Below are positions 43,642-51,369 of a stretch of DNA of 64,000 nt, piece by piece (the stretch's first letter is position 1; every line of letters begins with the position of its first letter). A program made the translations under genes and the position numbers. Location of the stretch: positions 1 through 64,000 of the forward strand of contig CANPHE010000009.1 in the NCBI GenBank assembly GCA_947573795.1, given 5' to 3'. The stretch comes from an uncultured Alistipes sp. Its GTDB lineage: Bacteria > Bacteroidota > Bacteroidia > Bacteroidales > Rikenellaceae. The notes below the pieces were generated by a model that saw only the letters and a list, made by a program, of their open reading frames with translations, did no database searches and was not told the origin of the DNA.

Positions 43642-44430
43642 TTAAAAAAGTTTTAGTTGGCGTTCTTCCCAATCCATTCGTCGCTCGATCTCTTGTAGCG
43701 TCTTACCGTATTTGAATCCATAGCTGCACAGATTCGGGGTGTGGCTCAACTCAACCAGTTCCGCCCATAGTTCGGGATGGCTGCGCCGCAGATTGATGAA
43801 TTGTTGCAGTCGACAATTCGGACAGAACCAGCATCCGCCGCGTGTTCCGGTCGCATAGATCGGCGATAGTAACCCGTGGGCAGCGCAAAGCTGTTTTGCC
43901 ATCTGCTCGGTATAGCCATATTTGGCCAACAACGAGACCTTGTTTCCTGTGAGCCGGGCAAGCCGCAGCGGCTCGTCTGCGGCAATACCGACATACTGCA
44001 CGATTCTCGTTTTGACGCGTCGGGAGCCGCCCGCAATTTCGGCGAGGTATTTTCGTATGGGCGCGACTTTGCAATAACTATTGATGCAACATTTACCTGC
44101 GATGGGAAAACCGTAAATTTTCCCTGCGTGACGCCCCTTCTGAATGACGTTGTAAAAGCAATAGCAATAGTCCCGTTCGGCGCGTACCACGTCGACATGG
44201 ACACCCATGCCGTGCAGCTTCGGAATCGCAGTGTTGTAGATACATTCGATATGCTCCGGGATTTCGCCGCTGATGCCGCGTTCATGATCGAACATTACCT
44301 CCGAGAACACCACCCGGTCGAGTGGTTCGCCATGTTCGAGGGCAAGGAGGATCGTTGCGATCGAATCCTTGCCGAACGAACACGAGGCGATGAAGATCGG
44401 ACGGTCATTCAGGTGTTCTCTCATATTCAT
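43642..44430 (-). CDS. PP-loop ATPase, PAPS-reductase-like
   Basis: 262 residues. The ATP pyrophosphatase motif SCSFGKDSIAT is at 16-26, and the C-terminal Cys motif RGGCWFCPNCRLQQ near 198-211 is typical of phage PAPS-reductase-family proteins. A Cys-rich segment (CYCFYNVIQ, then GKCCINSYCK) near 88-120 may bind metal or act as a thiol. These proteins adenylate or transfer sulfur; the substrate in phages is unknown. The start overlaps the methyltransferase stop, suggesting a joint role in DNA modification. Confidence 0.85.
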   Translation of the reverse strand: MNMREHLNDRPIFIASCSFGKDSIATILLALEHGEPLDRVVFSEVMFDHERGISGEIPEHIECIYNTAIPKLHGMGVHVDVVRAERDYCYCFYNVIQKGRHAGKIYGFPIAGKCCINSYCKVAPIRKYLAEIAGGSRRVKTRIVQYVGIAADEPLRLARLTGNKVSLLAKYGYTEQMAKQLCAAHGLLSPIYATGTRGGCWFCPNCRLQQFINLRRSHPELWAELVELSHTPNLCSYGFKYGKTLQEIERRMDWEERQLKLF

Positions 44431-45352
44431 TTATCGATTCAGCGATTTGTAAAAATACCTGCGGGACGATGGCGTTTCCGAAGCCTTTGATCGAGTGTCG
44501 GCACCACGCAGGAAAGGTGATATCGTCCAGTCGATCGGGAAGCCCATCATCTCCGCGACATACAGGGGATTGAGTCGGGAACCGACTCCAGTCTGGTAGC
44601 AATACTCCGCTGCCGACTTCGCCAGCCCCGATTTCCGTTTTAACAAAGCCCGAGGCAACGACGCATTCGTCGCATCGTTGACCATCGGAGCAGGCAATAG
44701 ACAGAGACGGGCTGCCAGCGCAAGCGTCGGCCGGGCTGATGCATGCGGCGACAGACTTCGATTCACCCGCCCCGAGCCCGCATCGATAGCTGTGGGCGTC
44801 GGCAGCATCGTCGGGTCGATCGGATACGAGCCCTTCGCAGTGTGCACCTTCAATCCCTGAGTCATTAGCGTGGGCAACAAACCACACCCGATACCGGCGG
44901 TGGGGAGCTCCGACACCGCAAGCTGGAAGTACATACGCTTCGACCTCGTACCCTTCAGTTTCCAGGTTAGCAAGCACCTGTTCGAAGACCACCCCGCCCG
45001 ACCAATCAATAATGCCGAGAACGTTTTCGCCCACGACCCAACGTGGCCGAATCTCGCGAATTGCTCGCAACATCTCCGGCCAGAGGTGACGAGAGTCTGC
45101 CGTACCCTTTCGTTTGCCGGCTGCACTGAACGGCTGGCAGGGGAATCCGCCGGTAAGGACGTCGACGCGTCCTCGCCAAACGGAAAAGTCCGTTGTTCGA
45201 ACATCTGCATATTGTTTTGCGTGAGGAAAATGATAAGCCAACAACCGACGGCAGAATGGGTCGATCTCGCAGTTGAACAAGTTCGTCCATCCGACCCACT
45301 CCGCCGTCAGGTCGAAACCGCCAAAACCGCTGAATAACGATGCGTGCGTCAT
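44405..45352 (-). CDS. C5 cytosine-specific DNA methyltransferase
   Basis: 315 residues. Motif I SLFSGFGGFDLTAEW, the catalytic Cys in LTGGFPCQPFSAAGKRKG, motif VI ENVLGIIDW, motif VIII PHRRYRVWFVAH, and the C-terminal GFGNAIVPQV are all present. The target recognition region is short. It probably protects phage DNA against host restriction. From 45,210 to 44,431 the same strand is also open in another frame. Confidence 0.92.
   Translation of the reverse strand: MTHASLFSGFGGFDLTAEWVGWTNLFNCEIDPFCRRLLAYHFPHAKQYADVRTTDFSVWRGRVDVLTGGFPCQPFSAAGKRKGTADSRHLWPEMLRAIREIRPRWVVGENVLGIIDWSGGVVFEQVLANLETEGYEVEAYVLPACGVGAPHRRYRVWFVAHANDSGIEGAHCEGLVSDRPDDAADAHSYRCGLGAGESKSVAACISPADACAGSPSLSIACSDGQRCDECVVASGFVKTEIGAGEVGSGVLLPDWSRFPTQSPVCRGDDGLPDRLDDITFPAWCRHSIKGFGNAIVPQVFLQIAESINEYERTPE
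44431..45210 (-). CDS. Possible overlapping gene inside the methyltransferase gene
   Basis: 259 residues from an ATG at 45,210, wholly inside the methyltransferase gene on the same strand but in another frame. It is not a featureless shadow: the second half has repeated LPTPTAIDA/LLPAPMVNDA segments and ends with LNPLYVAEMMGFPIDWT, a motif known from C termini of phage DNA methylases and from proteins similarly overlapping such genes in Bacteroidales. Expression and function are unproven; the first 40 residues could be a mere by-product of the conserved PCQ region. Confidence 0.5.
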   Translation of the reverse strand: MQMFEQRTFPFGEDASTSLPADSPASRSVQPANERVRQTLVTSGRRCCEQFARFGHVGSWAKTFSALLIGRAGWSSNRCLLTWKLKGTRSKRMYFQLAVSELPTAGIGCGLLPTLMTQGLKVHTAKGSYPIDPTMLPTPTAIDAGSGRVNRSLSPHASARPTLALAARLCLLPAPMVNDATNASLPRALLKRKSGLAKSAAEYCYQTGVGSRLNPLYVAEMMGFPIDWTISPFLRGADTRSKASETPSSRRYFYKSLNR

Positions 45353-45355
45353 GAC

Positions 45356-45697
45356 TCATAGAATTTCGCGCCAGGCGATGATCTCGTAGTTTTTCGGCAA
45401 TGCTTCGACTATCCAAACCCCATCCTTTTGCCGCGAAGCGACAAAGTAATCGCGAGAATTCCCGTAAGGATCGTGCGTAGCCATAACCAAGACTTTCTGG
45501 CGGGGATTAGGAAATTCTTTGTTCGGGTTATGCCAACGGCACAGCTCCGCGCGCATCCATTCAGCGCCAGCCTCAAATGCATCTTGAAGGTTTTCACGGT
45601 TGAAAAAGAAACCAATCCCCTCCAACTCTGTCCCCATCGTAGGATCATCGACAGCGACGTCAGCATATTCAACAGCCTTTTTCTCAATTCTTTTCAT
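45356..45697 (-). CDS. Small DUF551-like phage protein
   Basis: 113 residues from the ATG at 45,697 (MKRIEKKAVEYADVA), which overlaps the upstream gene's end by 14 bases; a start 13 codons upstream is also open. The layout of FEAGAEWMRAELCRWHNPNKE, then QKVLVMATH and a final YEIIAWREIL, is that of DUF551-type proteins found in phages. Function unknown. Confidence 0.75.
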   Translation of the reverse strand: MKRIEKKAVEYADVAVDDPTMGTELEGIGFFFNRENLQDAFEAGAEWMRAELCRWHNPNKEFPNPRQKVLVMATHDPYGNSRDYFVASRQKDGVWIVEALPKNYEIIAWREIL

Positions 45698-46151
45698 AAG
45701 ACAACTCTTTGCGTAATCGGATGATATATTCGGCATTCGCGCATCCTCGGTCGATTATCTGAATGCCGAGGAGTTTATCGGCAGCATAAGATCGAACACA
45801 TTCTTCGTCGCATGGAGCGAGCTGCTTGCCCTCCTTCGTGTTTCCGAGAAGAGCGAAATGATCGTTTTCCTCAACAATACGGCATGGGTAGGATTTCGCT
45901 ACCCAATTCATGAATCGGTTGATCTTCTGCACATAGTAGGGGAATGGCGCTTTAATCGTCCGATTCCCGTCGTCATCTTCCCGATAGCAGTTCGGGCAAT
46001 AATGATGATCGCTTACCGAGTGCCAATCCGCCTCATCTGCTTCTTCTTCAGATGTGCTACGGTCATGCCATGCACTATTATCATTGCTATTGATGAGGGT
46101 CTCCCCGCAACGGTCGCACGTAACGCCGTAGAAGATTAGAGGTTCAACCAT
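45684..46151 (-). CDS. Zinc-ribbon phage protein
   Basis: 155 residues. Paired CDRCG (about 12) and CPNCY (about 53) suggest a zinc ribbon. The rest is acidic, with FMNWVAKSYP and PCDEECVRSYAADKL. One of a run of small early proteins without known roles. Confidence 0.7.
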   Translation of the reverse strand: MVEPLIFYGVTCDRCGETLINSNDNSAWHDRSTSEEEADEADWHSVSDHHYCPNCYREDDDGNRTIKAPFPYYVQKINRFMNWVAKSYPCRIVEENDHFALLGNTKEGKQLAPCDEECVRSYAADKLLGIQIIDRGCANAEYIIRLRKELSYEKN

Positions 46152-46284
46152 GGTTATTAGCTTTCCTGGTGGGTAATTCCGTTAAAATTCCGATTTCATT
46201 TACCGCTTCGAGGACATGTAGAATATCCTGCATCGCCGAAAGCATGCGAGGATCAATCCCCTCTGCGAAGCAAGTTTTAATCAC
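46144..46284 (-). CDS. Very small possible phage gene
   Basis: 46 residues from a GTG at 46,284 (MIKTCFAEGIDPRML); helical, with DILHVLEAVNEIG. The stop overlaps the next gene's start codon, the spacing typical of this operon. It fills an otherwise empty 220-base gap. No family recognised, start uncertain. Confidence 0.35.
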   Translation of the reverse strand: MIKTCFAEGIDPRMLSAMQDILHVLEAVNEIGILTELPTRKANNHG

Positions 46285-46376
46285 GTTTATTTGAAATTGA
46301 ATCAAAAATCCATGTTGTGATTAAGGATTACAGTTGTCGTTGGAGCAATCCCGTTTTTTATGTTGTTTTCCATAGT

Positions 46377-46538
46377 TCAATCATTTTCGTCATTATCGCC
46401 ATCAGTATAGCTCACATCCTCATAGTTCACGCAGAAGTCGAAGCCCGAATCGCCATCGAATACTCCTTTGGCTCGGCATTCTTCGTATTTTCGGCAGTTT
46501 TCGCAATGACATTCATTTATTTGTCTGTTGATTTTCAT
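46377..46538 (-). CDS. Small Cys-rich phage protein
   Basis: 53 residues from the ATG at 46,538, overlapping the upstream stop by four bases. ECHCENCRKYEECR suggests a metal-binding knuckle, followed by an acidic tail (YTDGDNDEND). Typical of small early phage genes; role unknown. Confidence 0.6.
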   Translation of the reverse strand: MKINRQINECHCENCRKYEECRAKGVFDGDSGFDFCVNYEDVSYTDGDNDEND

Positions 46539-46879
46539 AGTCTTTTTCCTAATTTGATGATAAACGTTTCGTGATCGGGTGCACCCCATTCCGGACAGCC
46601 TTGTCCTATCGTAATCCCCTTGCACTCGAAAGTCATCCTGCGACTGGTATAGCCATAGGAGAAGCACACGGCATCGAAGCGACTGAATCTCGGCCCCACA
46701 GAGCAACCGCCACATAACCGACCGTCGAATCCGCACATATTACACCAATTGAAGGTCGCGTAGCATTCGATCAACCGCCTCCTCCAATACGGGGATTCCT
46801 CCCGATACCCTTCCTTCTTGATCCCGGCCTCGATCATCTCGTACCACTTCTTCTTAAGCGGCAGGTAAAGCGTCTTCAT
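46535..46879 (-). CDS. ASCH-like phage protein
   Basis: 114 residues from the ATG at 46,879 (MKTLYLPLKKKWYEMIEAGI), overlapping the upstream stop (ATGA). The opening and KKEGYREESPYW correspond to ASCH-domain proteins common in phages and mobile elements, thought to bind RNA or modified nucleosides. CNMCG and CGGC are extra Cys motifs. Confidence 0.75.
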   Translation of the reverse strand: MKTLYLPLKKKWYEMIEAGIKKEGYREESPYWRRRLIECYATFNWCNMCGFDGRLCGGCSVGPRFSRFDAVCFSYGYTSRRMTFECKGITIGQGCPEWGAPDHETFIIKLGKRL

Positions 46880-47265
46880 TCCCCCAGCATCATATTCTCG
46901 GAAGCTCGTGCCAACTCCGGGCTCCAAGCCAAACAATCCTCGTGCGGGTCGCAGAAGGCACCGATCAAGGCTTCGGCAGCGATCACCACGCGTTGCCAGC
47001 TTCCGCGGTTCGCAAGCTTGAACCGGCGTTTGATGAATTCGTAAAGGATCAGACGATTGTCTACATATTCTTCGTCTTCATGCTCAGATCGGGCAAGTTC
47101 GGCCCGAATATCCAGTAGTTCCTGCTTATCCGCATCATCGTCGCTCCAGTTTAACCAATCGCTTTCGAGCGAGAAGTAACGGTTATCAAACAATGCATCC
47201 ATCGTTTGGAGCAGGTCGCGTACAGCCTGGAAGTCTTCCGGCGTTGCTTTGGCTATTCTCATCAT
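46876..47265 (-). CDS. Acidic phage protein, unknown function
   Basis: 129 residues, helical and acidic (EHEDEEYVDNRL, SDDDADKQELLD). The first residues RIAKATPEDFQAVRDLL loosely recall small ATP-grasp or acetyltransferase-type openings, but no domain is supported. The start at 47,262 is an alternative. Flanked by four-base overlaps on both sides. Confidence 0.65.
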   Translation of the reverse strand: MMRIAKATPEDFQAVRDLLQTMDALFDNRYFSLESDWLNWSDDDADKQELLDIRAELARSEHEDEEYVDNRLILYEFIKRRFKLANRGSWQRVVIAAEALIGAFCDPHEDCLAWSPELARASENMMLGE

Positions 47266-47486
47266 TTTCGAGTTATCAATTTTGCGTAAAATCCATTTAT
47301 TTCATATTCTCGATTGCAATGGCGACATCGAATAATTTCTTCATCAAAGTCTCCACAACCATCGATAGGATCGACATTGTAAGCTTCAAGATCACGTAGA
47401 CTATCCGTTACCAAGTTTCCGCAAATACACTTGAACGAACAGATCGCATCATAACGAATATTTTTCACTTCGATATCGACGTCCAA
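47262..47486 (-). CDS. Small zinc-ribbon protein
   Basis: 74 residues from a TTG at 47,486; no ATG or GTG is available. Two Cys pairs (CICG and CRHCN) fit a zinc ribbon. The frame is the same as that of the 41-residue gene upstream, separated only by one TAA and 12 sense codons, so the two may once have been a single protein or be joined by readthrough. Confidence 0.6.
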   Translation of the reverse strand: MDVDIEVKNIRYDAICSFKCICGNLVTDSLRDLEAYNVDPIDGCGDFDEEIIRCRHCNREYEINGFYAKLITRK

Positions 47487-47522
47487 CCACCCCGATTTGG
47501 CTTTTCGTTCTCGATCAACAGA

Positions 47523-47648
47523 TTACCGTTCGAGCCGTTGAAGCAACGCTATTTGCTCCCGATCGCCGATACATGGCGGAACTTCGACGTTGCCTCGCAT
47601 GAACTTCCCGTCTTCTAAGCGAAGCGGCATTGTGTCATCATGTGTCAT
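47523..47648 (-). CDS. 41-residue phage protein
   Basis: From the ATG at 47,648, overlapping the upstream stop (ATGA), to the TAA at 47,523. The sequence runs MPLRLEDGKFMRGNVEVPP from the second Met and ends LLQRLER. The RLEDGKFMRG and IGDREQIALL pattern resembles a small protein recurring in Bacteroidales phages. Ends in-frame with the zinc-ribbon gene downstream. Confidence 0.55.
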   Translation of the reverse strand: MTHDDTMPLRLEDGKFMRGNVEVPPCIGDREQIALLQRLER

Positions 47649-48103
47649 AACGAACGAGGTATTTTGATTTCATCTTCGATCCCGGCGAAGCGGAGGAGGT
47701 GCTGGAGTTCATGAACAAATCGCGTTCGTATATCTACGTGTCGTTGGGATTCGAAGGTCACGTCATTCCAGTAACAGGAAATCGCGGCATCGTTTTTGAA
47801 AAGAATATAGATGCCCTCGTCTTGGCACGTGGAGTCGCCAGTCGAAAAACAATACCACCACCCGGGCTCGCCCTTTTCCCATCCCGAGAAATTAAACTGC
47901 ATGAACGCCTCCGTGATCCGTATCGGTCGGATATCCTCGATATCGTACTCATCGGGGTCGCCCTGCTCGGGGTCGACGCGGGTCTGCACCCAGTCCTCGC
48001 TGATAGCAACGATGTACATAGGCGGCGACAACCGTTCTTCGCCCTCGATGGTCACCAGATGCGCCTGCACCCAGTCACCGATACATAATTCACTTGTTTT
48101 CAT
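47645..48103 (-). CDS. Conserved phage/mobile-element protein
   Basis: 152 residues. The opening ELCIGDWVQAH, the central ITEAFMQFNFSGWEKGEP and the ending VHELQHLLRFAGI correspond to a protein common in Bacteroidales phages and conjugative elements, without known function. No Cys motif or membrane segment. Confidence 0.75.
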   Translation of the reverse strand: MKTSELCIGDWVQAHLVTIEGEERLSPPMYIVAISEDWVQTRVDPEQGDPDEYDIEDIRPIRITEAFMQFNFSGWEKGEPGWWYCFSTGDSTCQDEGIYILFKNDAAISCYWNDVTFESQRHVDIRTRFVHELQHLLRFAGIEDEIKIPRSL

Positions 48104-48109
48104 TACCGT

Positions 48110-48325
48110 TTATTTTTTATTCACGATTCGAAAATGCCACACGCAACCGCACATAACATTACCCAAGGCGCAAACCATACAGAAAATGACATTATCATGT
48201 TCTCCATGTCCGAAATATACTCCTACGGCAAATGCCCCAGCGACAGCCCATACGACAGAGAAAACCAGCATAAATAATATTTCTTCATAATCTCTACTCG
48301 TGAATATCCCGCCATGCAACGACAT
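48110..48325 (-). CDS. Small two-helix membrane protein
   Basis: 71 residues from the ATG at 48,325, or 53 from an ATG at 48,271 that would avoid overlapping the upstream gene. Two membrane segments (about 17-36 and 47-64) join at a GHGEHDN loop. Role unknown. Confidence 0.55.
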   Translation of the reverse strand: MSLHGGIFTSRDYEEILFMLVFSVVWAVAGAFAVGVYFGHGEHDNVIFCMVCALGNVMCGCVWHFRIVNKK

Positions 48326-49169
48326 GAATAGGCACCCTTGTGCTCAAATGACATAAATACATATCATTCAATTCCCATCTTTCTTTGTTGGCGTTATAGC
48401 GCCCTGTGCATATTCCCTCTTTGTCAGCCGAATATCTTATAATTACATTTGTATTTTCTTTTGGCAGATCCTTCTTCGGATTACGCCATTGTATCAGGGA
48501 AGAAATCCGATATTTTAGGTCGGATATTTTCTCAGCCTGCTTATACAACGCTCGCTCGTATGCGGCAGCTGTCTGTGGGGCAATGTCTTTCGCCTTGCCG
48601 ATGTTGCGCCAATATCGACGAATCCAGTTCCACATCGCATAGTAGAACTTATCCTGCATATTCCGTCGGAGCAGATTGGTCTGCGTCTCGTACTTGGTCT
48701 TGTGGAGACACGGGGCGGTCTTGATGCAGCGGAATGCGCCCGAATCGGTGATGTACATCAGCCCTGCGAACTTCGGGCATTCGGCCTCGGAGATGATCCC
48801 CTCCGGACAGACATACCAAAAGTAATTCGGCTTTTGCATCGGTTCCTTGCCGCACTCTATACCGTATTTGTCGTAGCTGTGGTACTTTGCGACCGTCATG
48901 TCCTCTCCTCCCAGCAGTCGCATTTTCTCTTGCTTGTGGGCTGCCTCATTAAGAAAATCCGAATGACTGATCTTGATTTCGCACTCGTACACGTATCCGG
49001 CGTTGGAGATTGCCAAATAATCGGATTCCCACGCATAGAAGATGAAGCCGACCATCTCGAATACGGGTTTTGTCAGAATCGGATGATTCTCGCACAACGC
49101 CCGCTGGATGCTCTCCTCGGTGTGTTTCGGTTTGGGCGGGGTTCCGCCCCGTGTCCCTCGCATTCCCAT
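48294..49169 (-). CDS. PD-(D/E)xK-type nuclease-like protein (MmcB-like) with C-terminal DUF551-like end
   Basis: 291 residues from the ATG at 49,169 (MGMRGTRGGTPP). The N-terminal half has ESDYLAISNAGYVYECEIKIS near 50-70, an Asp...Glu-x-Lys pattern of the restriction-endonuclease-like fold, followed by a DFLNEAAHKQEK helix. The C-terminal end (SLIQWRNPKKDLPKENTNV to VAWRDIHE) resembles DUF551 and the 113-residue protein at 45,356. A role in early DNA metabolism is plausible. Confidence 0.7.
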   Translation of the reverse strand: MGMRGTRGGTPPKPKHTEESIQRALCENHPILTKPVFEMVGFIFYAWESDYLAISNAGYVYECEIKISHSDFLNEAAHKQEKMRLLGGEDMTVAKYHSYDKYGIECGKEPMQKPNYFWYVCPEGIISEAECPKFAGLMYITDSGAFRCIKTAPCLHKTKYETQTNLLRRNMQDKFYYAMWNWIRRYWRNIGKAKDIAPQTAAAYERALYKQAEKISDLKYRISSLIQWRNPKKDLPKENTNVIIRYSADKEGICTGRYNANKERWELNDMYLCHLSTRVPIHVVAWRDIHE

Positions 49170-49176
49170 TATTCGT

Positions 49177-49458
49177 TCAGTTTTTGAATGAATCTCGCTT
49201 TCGCTCCGCATCCGATATTGCCATCAGCCCCAATCGCAGCCGCTCCTTGAAACGCTCGCGGTTCCGCTTGATGTAATACAGCACCTTCGCCTCGACGGTC
49301 GCGCAGCGATACCAGTAAATCGAGAATAAAACAGCTACCGGTGCTGTTGCTAAAAACAATGCCATGCGGAAATATGCGCCATAGTAGCCATATATGCAGG
49401 CGCGAACAACCAGAAAAATGGCCAATATGACAGTGCATAAAAAAAGAACTTTTTTCAT
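49177..49458 (-). CDS. Small membrane protein
   Basis: 93 residues: two membrane segments (about 4-25 and 31-50), then a basic amphipathic tail (KRNRERFKERLRLG). Follows the replication-type protein by 17 bases. No family recognised. Confidence 0.6.
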   Translation of the reverse strand: MKKVLFLCTVILAIFLVVRACIYGYYGAYFRMALFLATAPVAVLFSIYWYRCATVEAKVLYYIKRNRERFKERLRLGLMAISDAERKRDSFKN

Positions 49459-49475
49459 TTTCTCAATTAGAACGA

Positions 49476-50426
49476 TTAATAAGTTGTAAATCTGTATTTT
49501 AATAATCCGTCATCGAAAAGTCGACGGGGAACTGCGTGTCCCTGGATAAACCGGTTAATCTTCACCGAGCCGCGAATACGCAGCTCTCGGCTATACGCGT
49601 CGTACTCAACATTGTCGACCTCCGCGAATACTGTGTAATCGACCACAGTCTTATTTTGCACACAAAAGTCGTAGAGCGTGCGCCAGGCTTCCCAAAACTC
49701 AGCGCCAGCCACAATACTTTTGCCGGATGACTTCATCTCCCACAACCGTAATTTCGCATCCAGGACCTCCGCCGGCCATGTATCCACCCGGCCCACGTAT
49801 ACATCCAGGAATCGCTGACTTTCGGATTTCGCGTAGCGAATTTTCTTTTCAAAAAGAAAAAATTTAAAAATTCTCTCTCTCTGATCGAAATCTTCGCGCG
49901 TGCGCGAAGAGATATACTTTCCTGTAGTTTTATTTACTGTAGTTTTATTTACTTTACTTTCCTTTTCTTTTGTTTGTGGCATTTCCGGGCGGAAAACCGG
50001 GGTTTCCCGCGGTAAAACTGGGGTTTCCGGGCGGGAAACGTCCAATAACCAGTAATTCGGGGGCTGATCGTCCTTTTGACGATCTTTCGCAACTGCTATG
50101 TATCTGCGCTGAATACCGCGACTCGTGAGGACACGGAACGAGTCAAATACCGTCTTGTCAAAAAACGACCTTCTGACCAACCCCGCTACAACCTCATCTA
50201 CAAACTTCGGAACAAATCCAGCACCCAGCTGCTTCGCCAGCAGCAAACACTCGTCATCACCCCAGTTGTAGAAGTATCCATTCTTGTAAATCTTGCACAA
50301 GAGCTTCACGATAATCACGATGCTCTTATACCCGAATTCCGCCTCTATCAGTTCTACCTTGTCGTCCTCGAAAAAGTCCACATCGAAGGGGAAATAGTCT
50401 AACCCCTGCTTCTTCGGACGCGCCAT
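49476..50426 (-). CDS. Lin1244/Lin1753-domain replication-type protein
   Basis: 316 residues. The N-terminal Lin1244/DUF4373 domain (about 5-115) is recognisable by GLDYFPFDVDFFEDDKVELI and by EFGYKSIVIIVKLLCKIYK. In phages it takes the place of a replication initiator. A low-complexity hinge follows (PETPVLPRETPVFRPEMP, then VNKTTVNKTTGK), the latter from a perfect 15-bp tandem duplication. No helicase or polymerase is found in the prophage, so replication must rely on the host. Confidence 0.82.
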   Translation of the reverse strand: MARPKKQGLDYFPFDVDFFEDDKVELIEAEFGYKSIVIIVKLLCKIYKNGYFYNWGDDECLLLAKQLGAGFVPKFVDEVVAGLVRRSFFDKTVFDSFRVLTSRGIQRRYIAVAKDRQKDDQPPNYWLLDVSRPETPVLPRETPVFRPEMPQTKEKESKVNKTTVNKTTGKYISSRTREDFDQRERIFKFFLFEKKIRYAKSESQRFLDVYVGRVDTWPAEVLDAKLRLWEMKSSGKSIVAGAEFWEAWRTLYDFCVQNKTVVDYTVFAEVDNVEYDAYSRELRIRGSVKINRFIQGHAVPRRLFDDGLLKYRFTTY

Positions 50427-50432
50427 ACTCTA

Positions 50433-50648
50433 TCAATATAAGACACCGCGCCGATTGTTTATCTCTTCGGCAATCCACGCCCGACGCGTCCTGTAACAAA
50501 CATCTATCGCTGCACAGAGCGAGGGATATCGCCATTCTAAGCTCGCCGGATATCCGTCACGGCGCACCTCATAACCGTATGGGCCCATCGTCACCGTTAT
50601 CCGTGCCGCAGCCTGCCGCCGCAGCTTCTTTAATAATCGTGTTTTCAT
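50433..50648 (-). CDS. Small basic phage protein
   Basis: 71 residues from the ATG at 50,648. Basic N terminus (MKTRLLKKLRRQAAARI), then PYGYEVRRDGYPASLEW and a helical end. Probably nucleic-acid binding. Seven bases from the replication-type gene. Confidence 0.6.
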   Translation of the reverse strand: MKTRLLKKLRRQAAARITVTMGPYGYEVRRDGYPASLEWRYPSLCAAIDVCYRTRRAWIAEEINNRRGVLY

Positions 50649-50667
50649 AAATCGCTGGTTTAAAAGG

Positions 50668-51123
50668 TTATTTACATTGAAAACAAATATATCCGTGCAT
50701 CCGCCACATGGCTGCCTCGCAGTGGCTATTTTCGAGGACAAAGGCCACACGACTGCGCTCCTCCTCGGTCGTCTCGCGCATGAAACAATGGTGCTTCGAA
50801 ACGGCATCCTGCCGATCGTCATCGTTCGGGCGCATAATCAACCGATATTGCACCGGCAGCAACCCGAGGTTACGTCGCAGCCATCGCTGCGTCTTTTCCC
50901 GAGCGCACTCCCGTCGAGAAGTGCAGAAGATCACTTCGTAGAACCGCGACATCCATTGCACCATGTGACAGGTATTCGGGATCGGCAGATCGTCGAAATC
51001 ATCGGCGTAGAACGCCTCCCGATCCTTCGTCTCACCTTCGATGAACCGTTGTCGGGGCCCGACGACCGAGAGCGTGCCGTCGATATCTACGATCATGATC
51101 TTATTCGCAGGCGGCGCAGTCAT
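50668..51123 (-). CDS. HAD-family phosphatase (polynucleotide 3'-phosphatase-like)
   Basis: 151 residues from the ATG at 51,123, overlapping the upstream stop (ATGA). HAD motif I IMIVDIDGTLS near 9-19, motif II FCTSRRECAREKTQRWL near 68, and a motif III/IV-like RPNDDDRQD near 99. The layout matches the phosphatase half of T4-type Pnkp. It would process DNA or RNA ends. Confidence 0.8.
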   Translation of the reverse strand: MTAPPANKIMIVDIDGTLSVVGPRQRFIEGETKDREAFYADDFDDLPIPNTCHMVQWMSRFYEVIFCTSRRECAREKTQRWLRRNLGLLPVQYRLIMRPNDDDRQDAVSKHHCFMRETTEEERSRVAFVLENSHCEAAMWRMHGYICFQCK

Positions 51124-51365
51124 GTCCTCATTCGATTCGTTAATTTCGCGCTCAGCTCTTGGGGAGCGTATCGTTTCTTGATGAATGCCGACACCTCTTT
51201 CGGATCGTAAAGAAAAGTGCCGTTGTCCATGACGCTGTATGGCAGCCCCTCGTCGCGCCACTTCGCATGAATGCGCTTGTCCGTGAACCCGGTCGCCTGG
51301 CCGAGTTCTTCGCTGCCTCGGATGAATAACACGGGAATATCCCGCGATCGCTTACGTGTGCTCAT
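51120..51365 (-). CDS. Small helix-turn-helix protein (excisionase/MerR-like)
   Basis: 81 residues. FIRGSEELGQATGFTDKRIHAKWRDEGLPYSVMDNG has the winged-helix pattern of excisionase-type proteins, with a basic C-terminal tail. It may be the excisionase or a regulator. It is in the early operon, far from the integrase. Confidence 0.7.
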   Translation of the reverse strand: MSTRKRSRDIPVLFIRGSEELGQATGFTDKRIHAKWRDEGLPYSVMDNGTFLYDPKEVSAFIKKRYAPQELSAKLTNRMRT

Positions 51366-51369
51366 CTTA

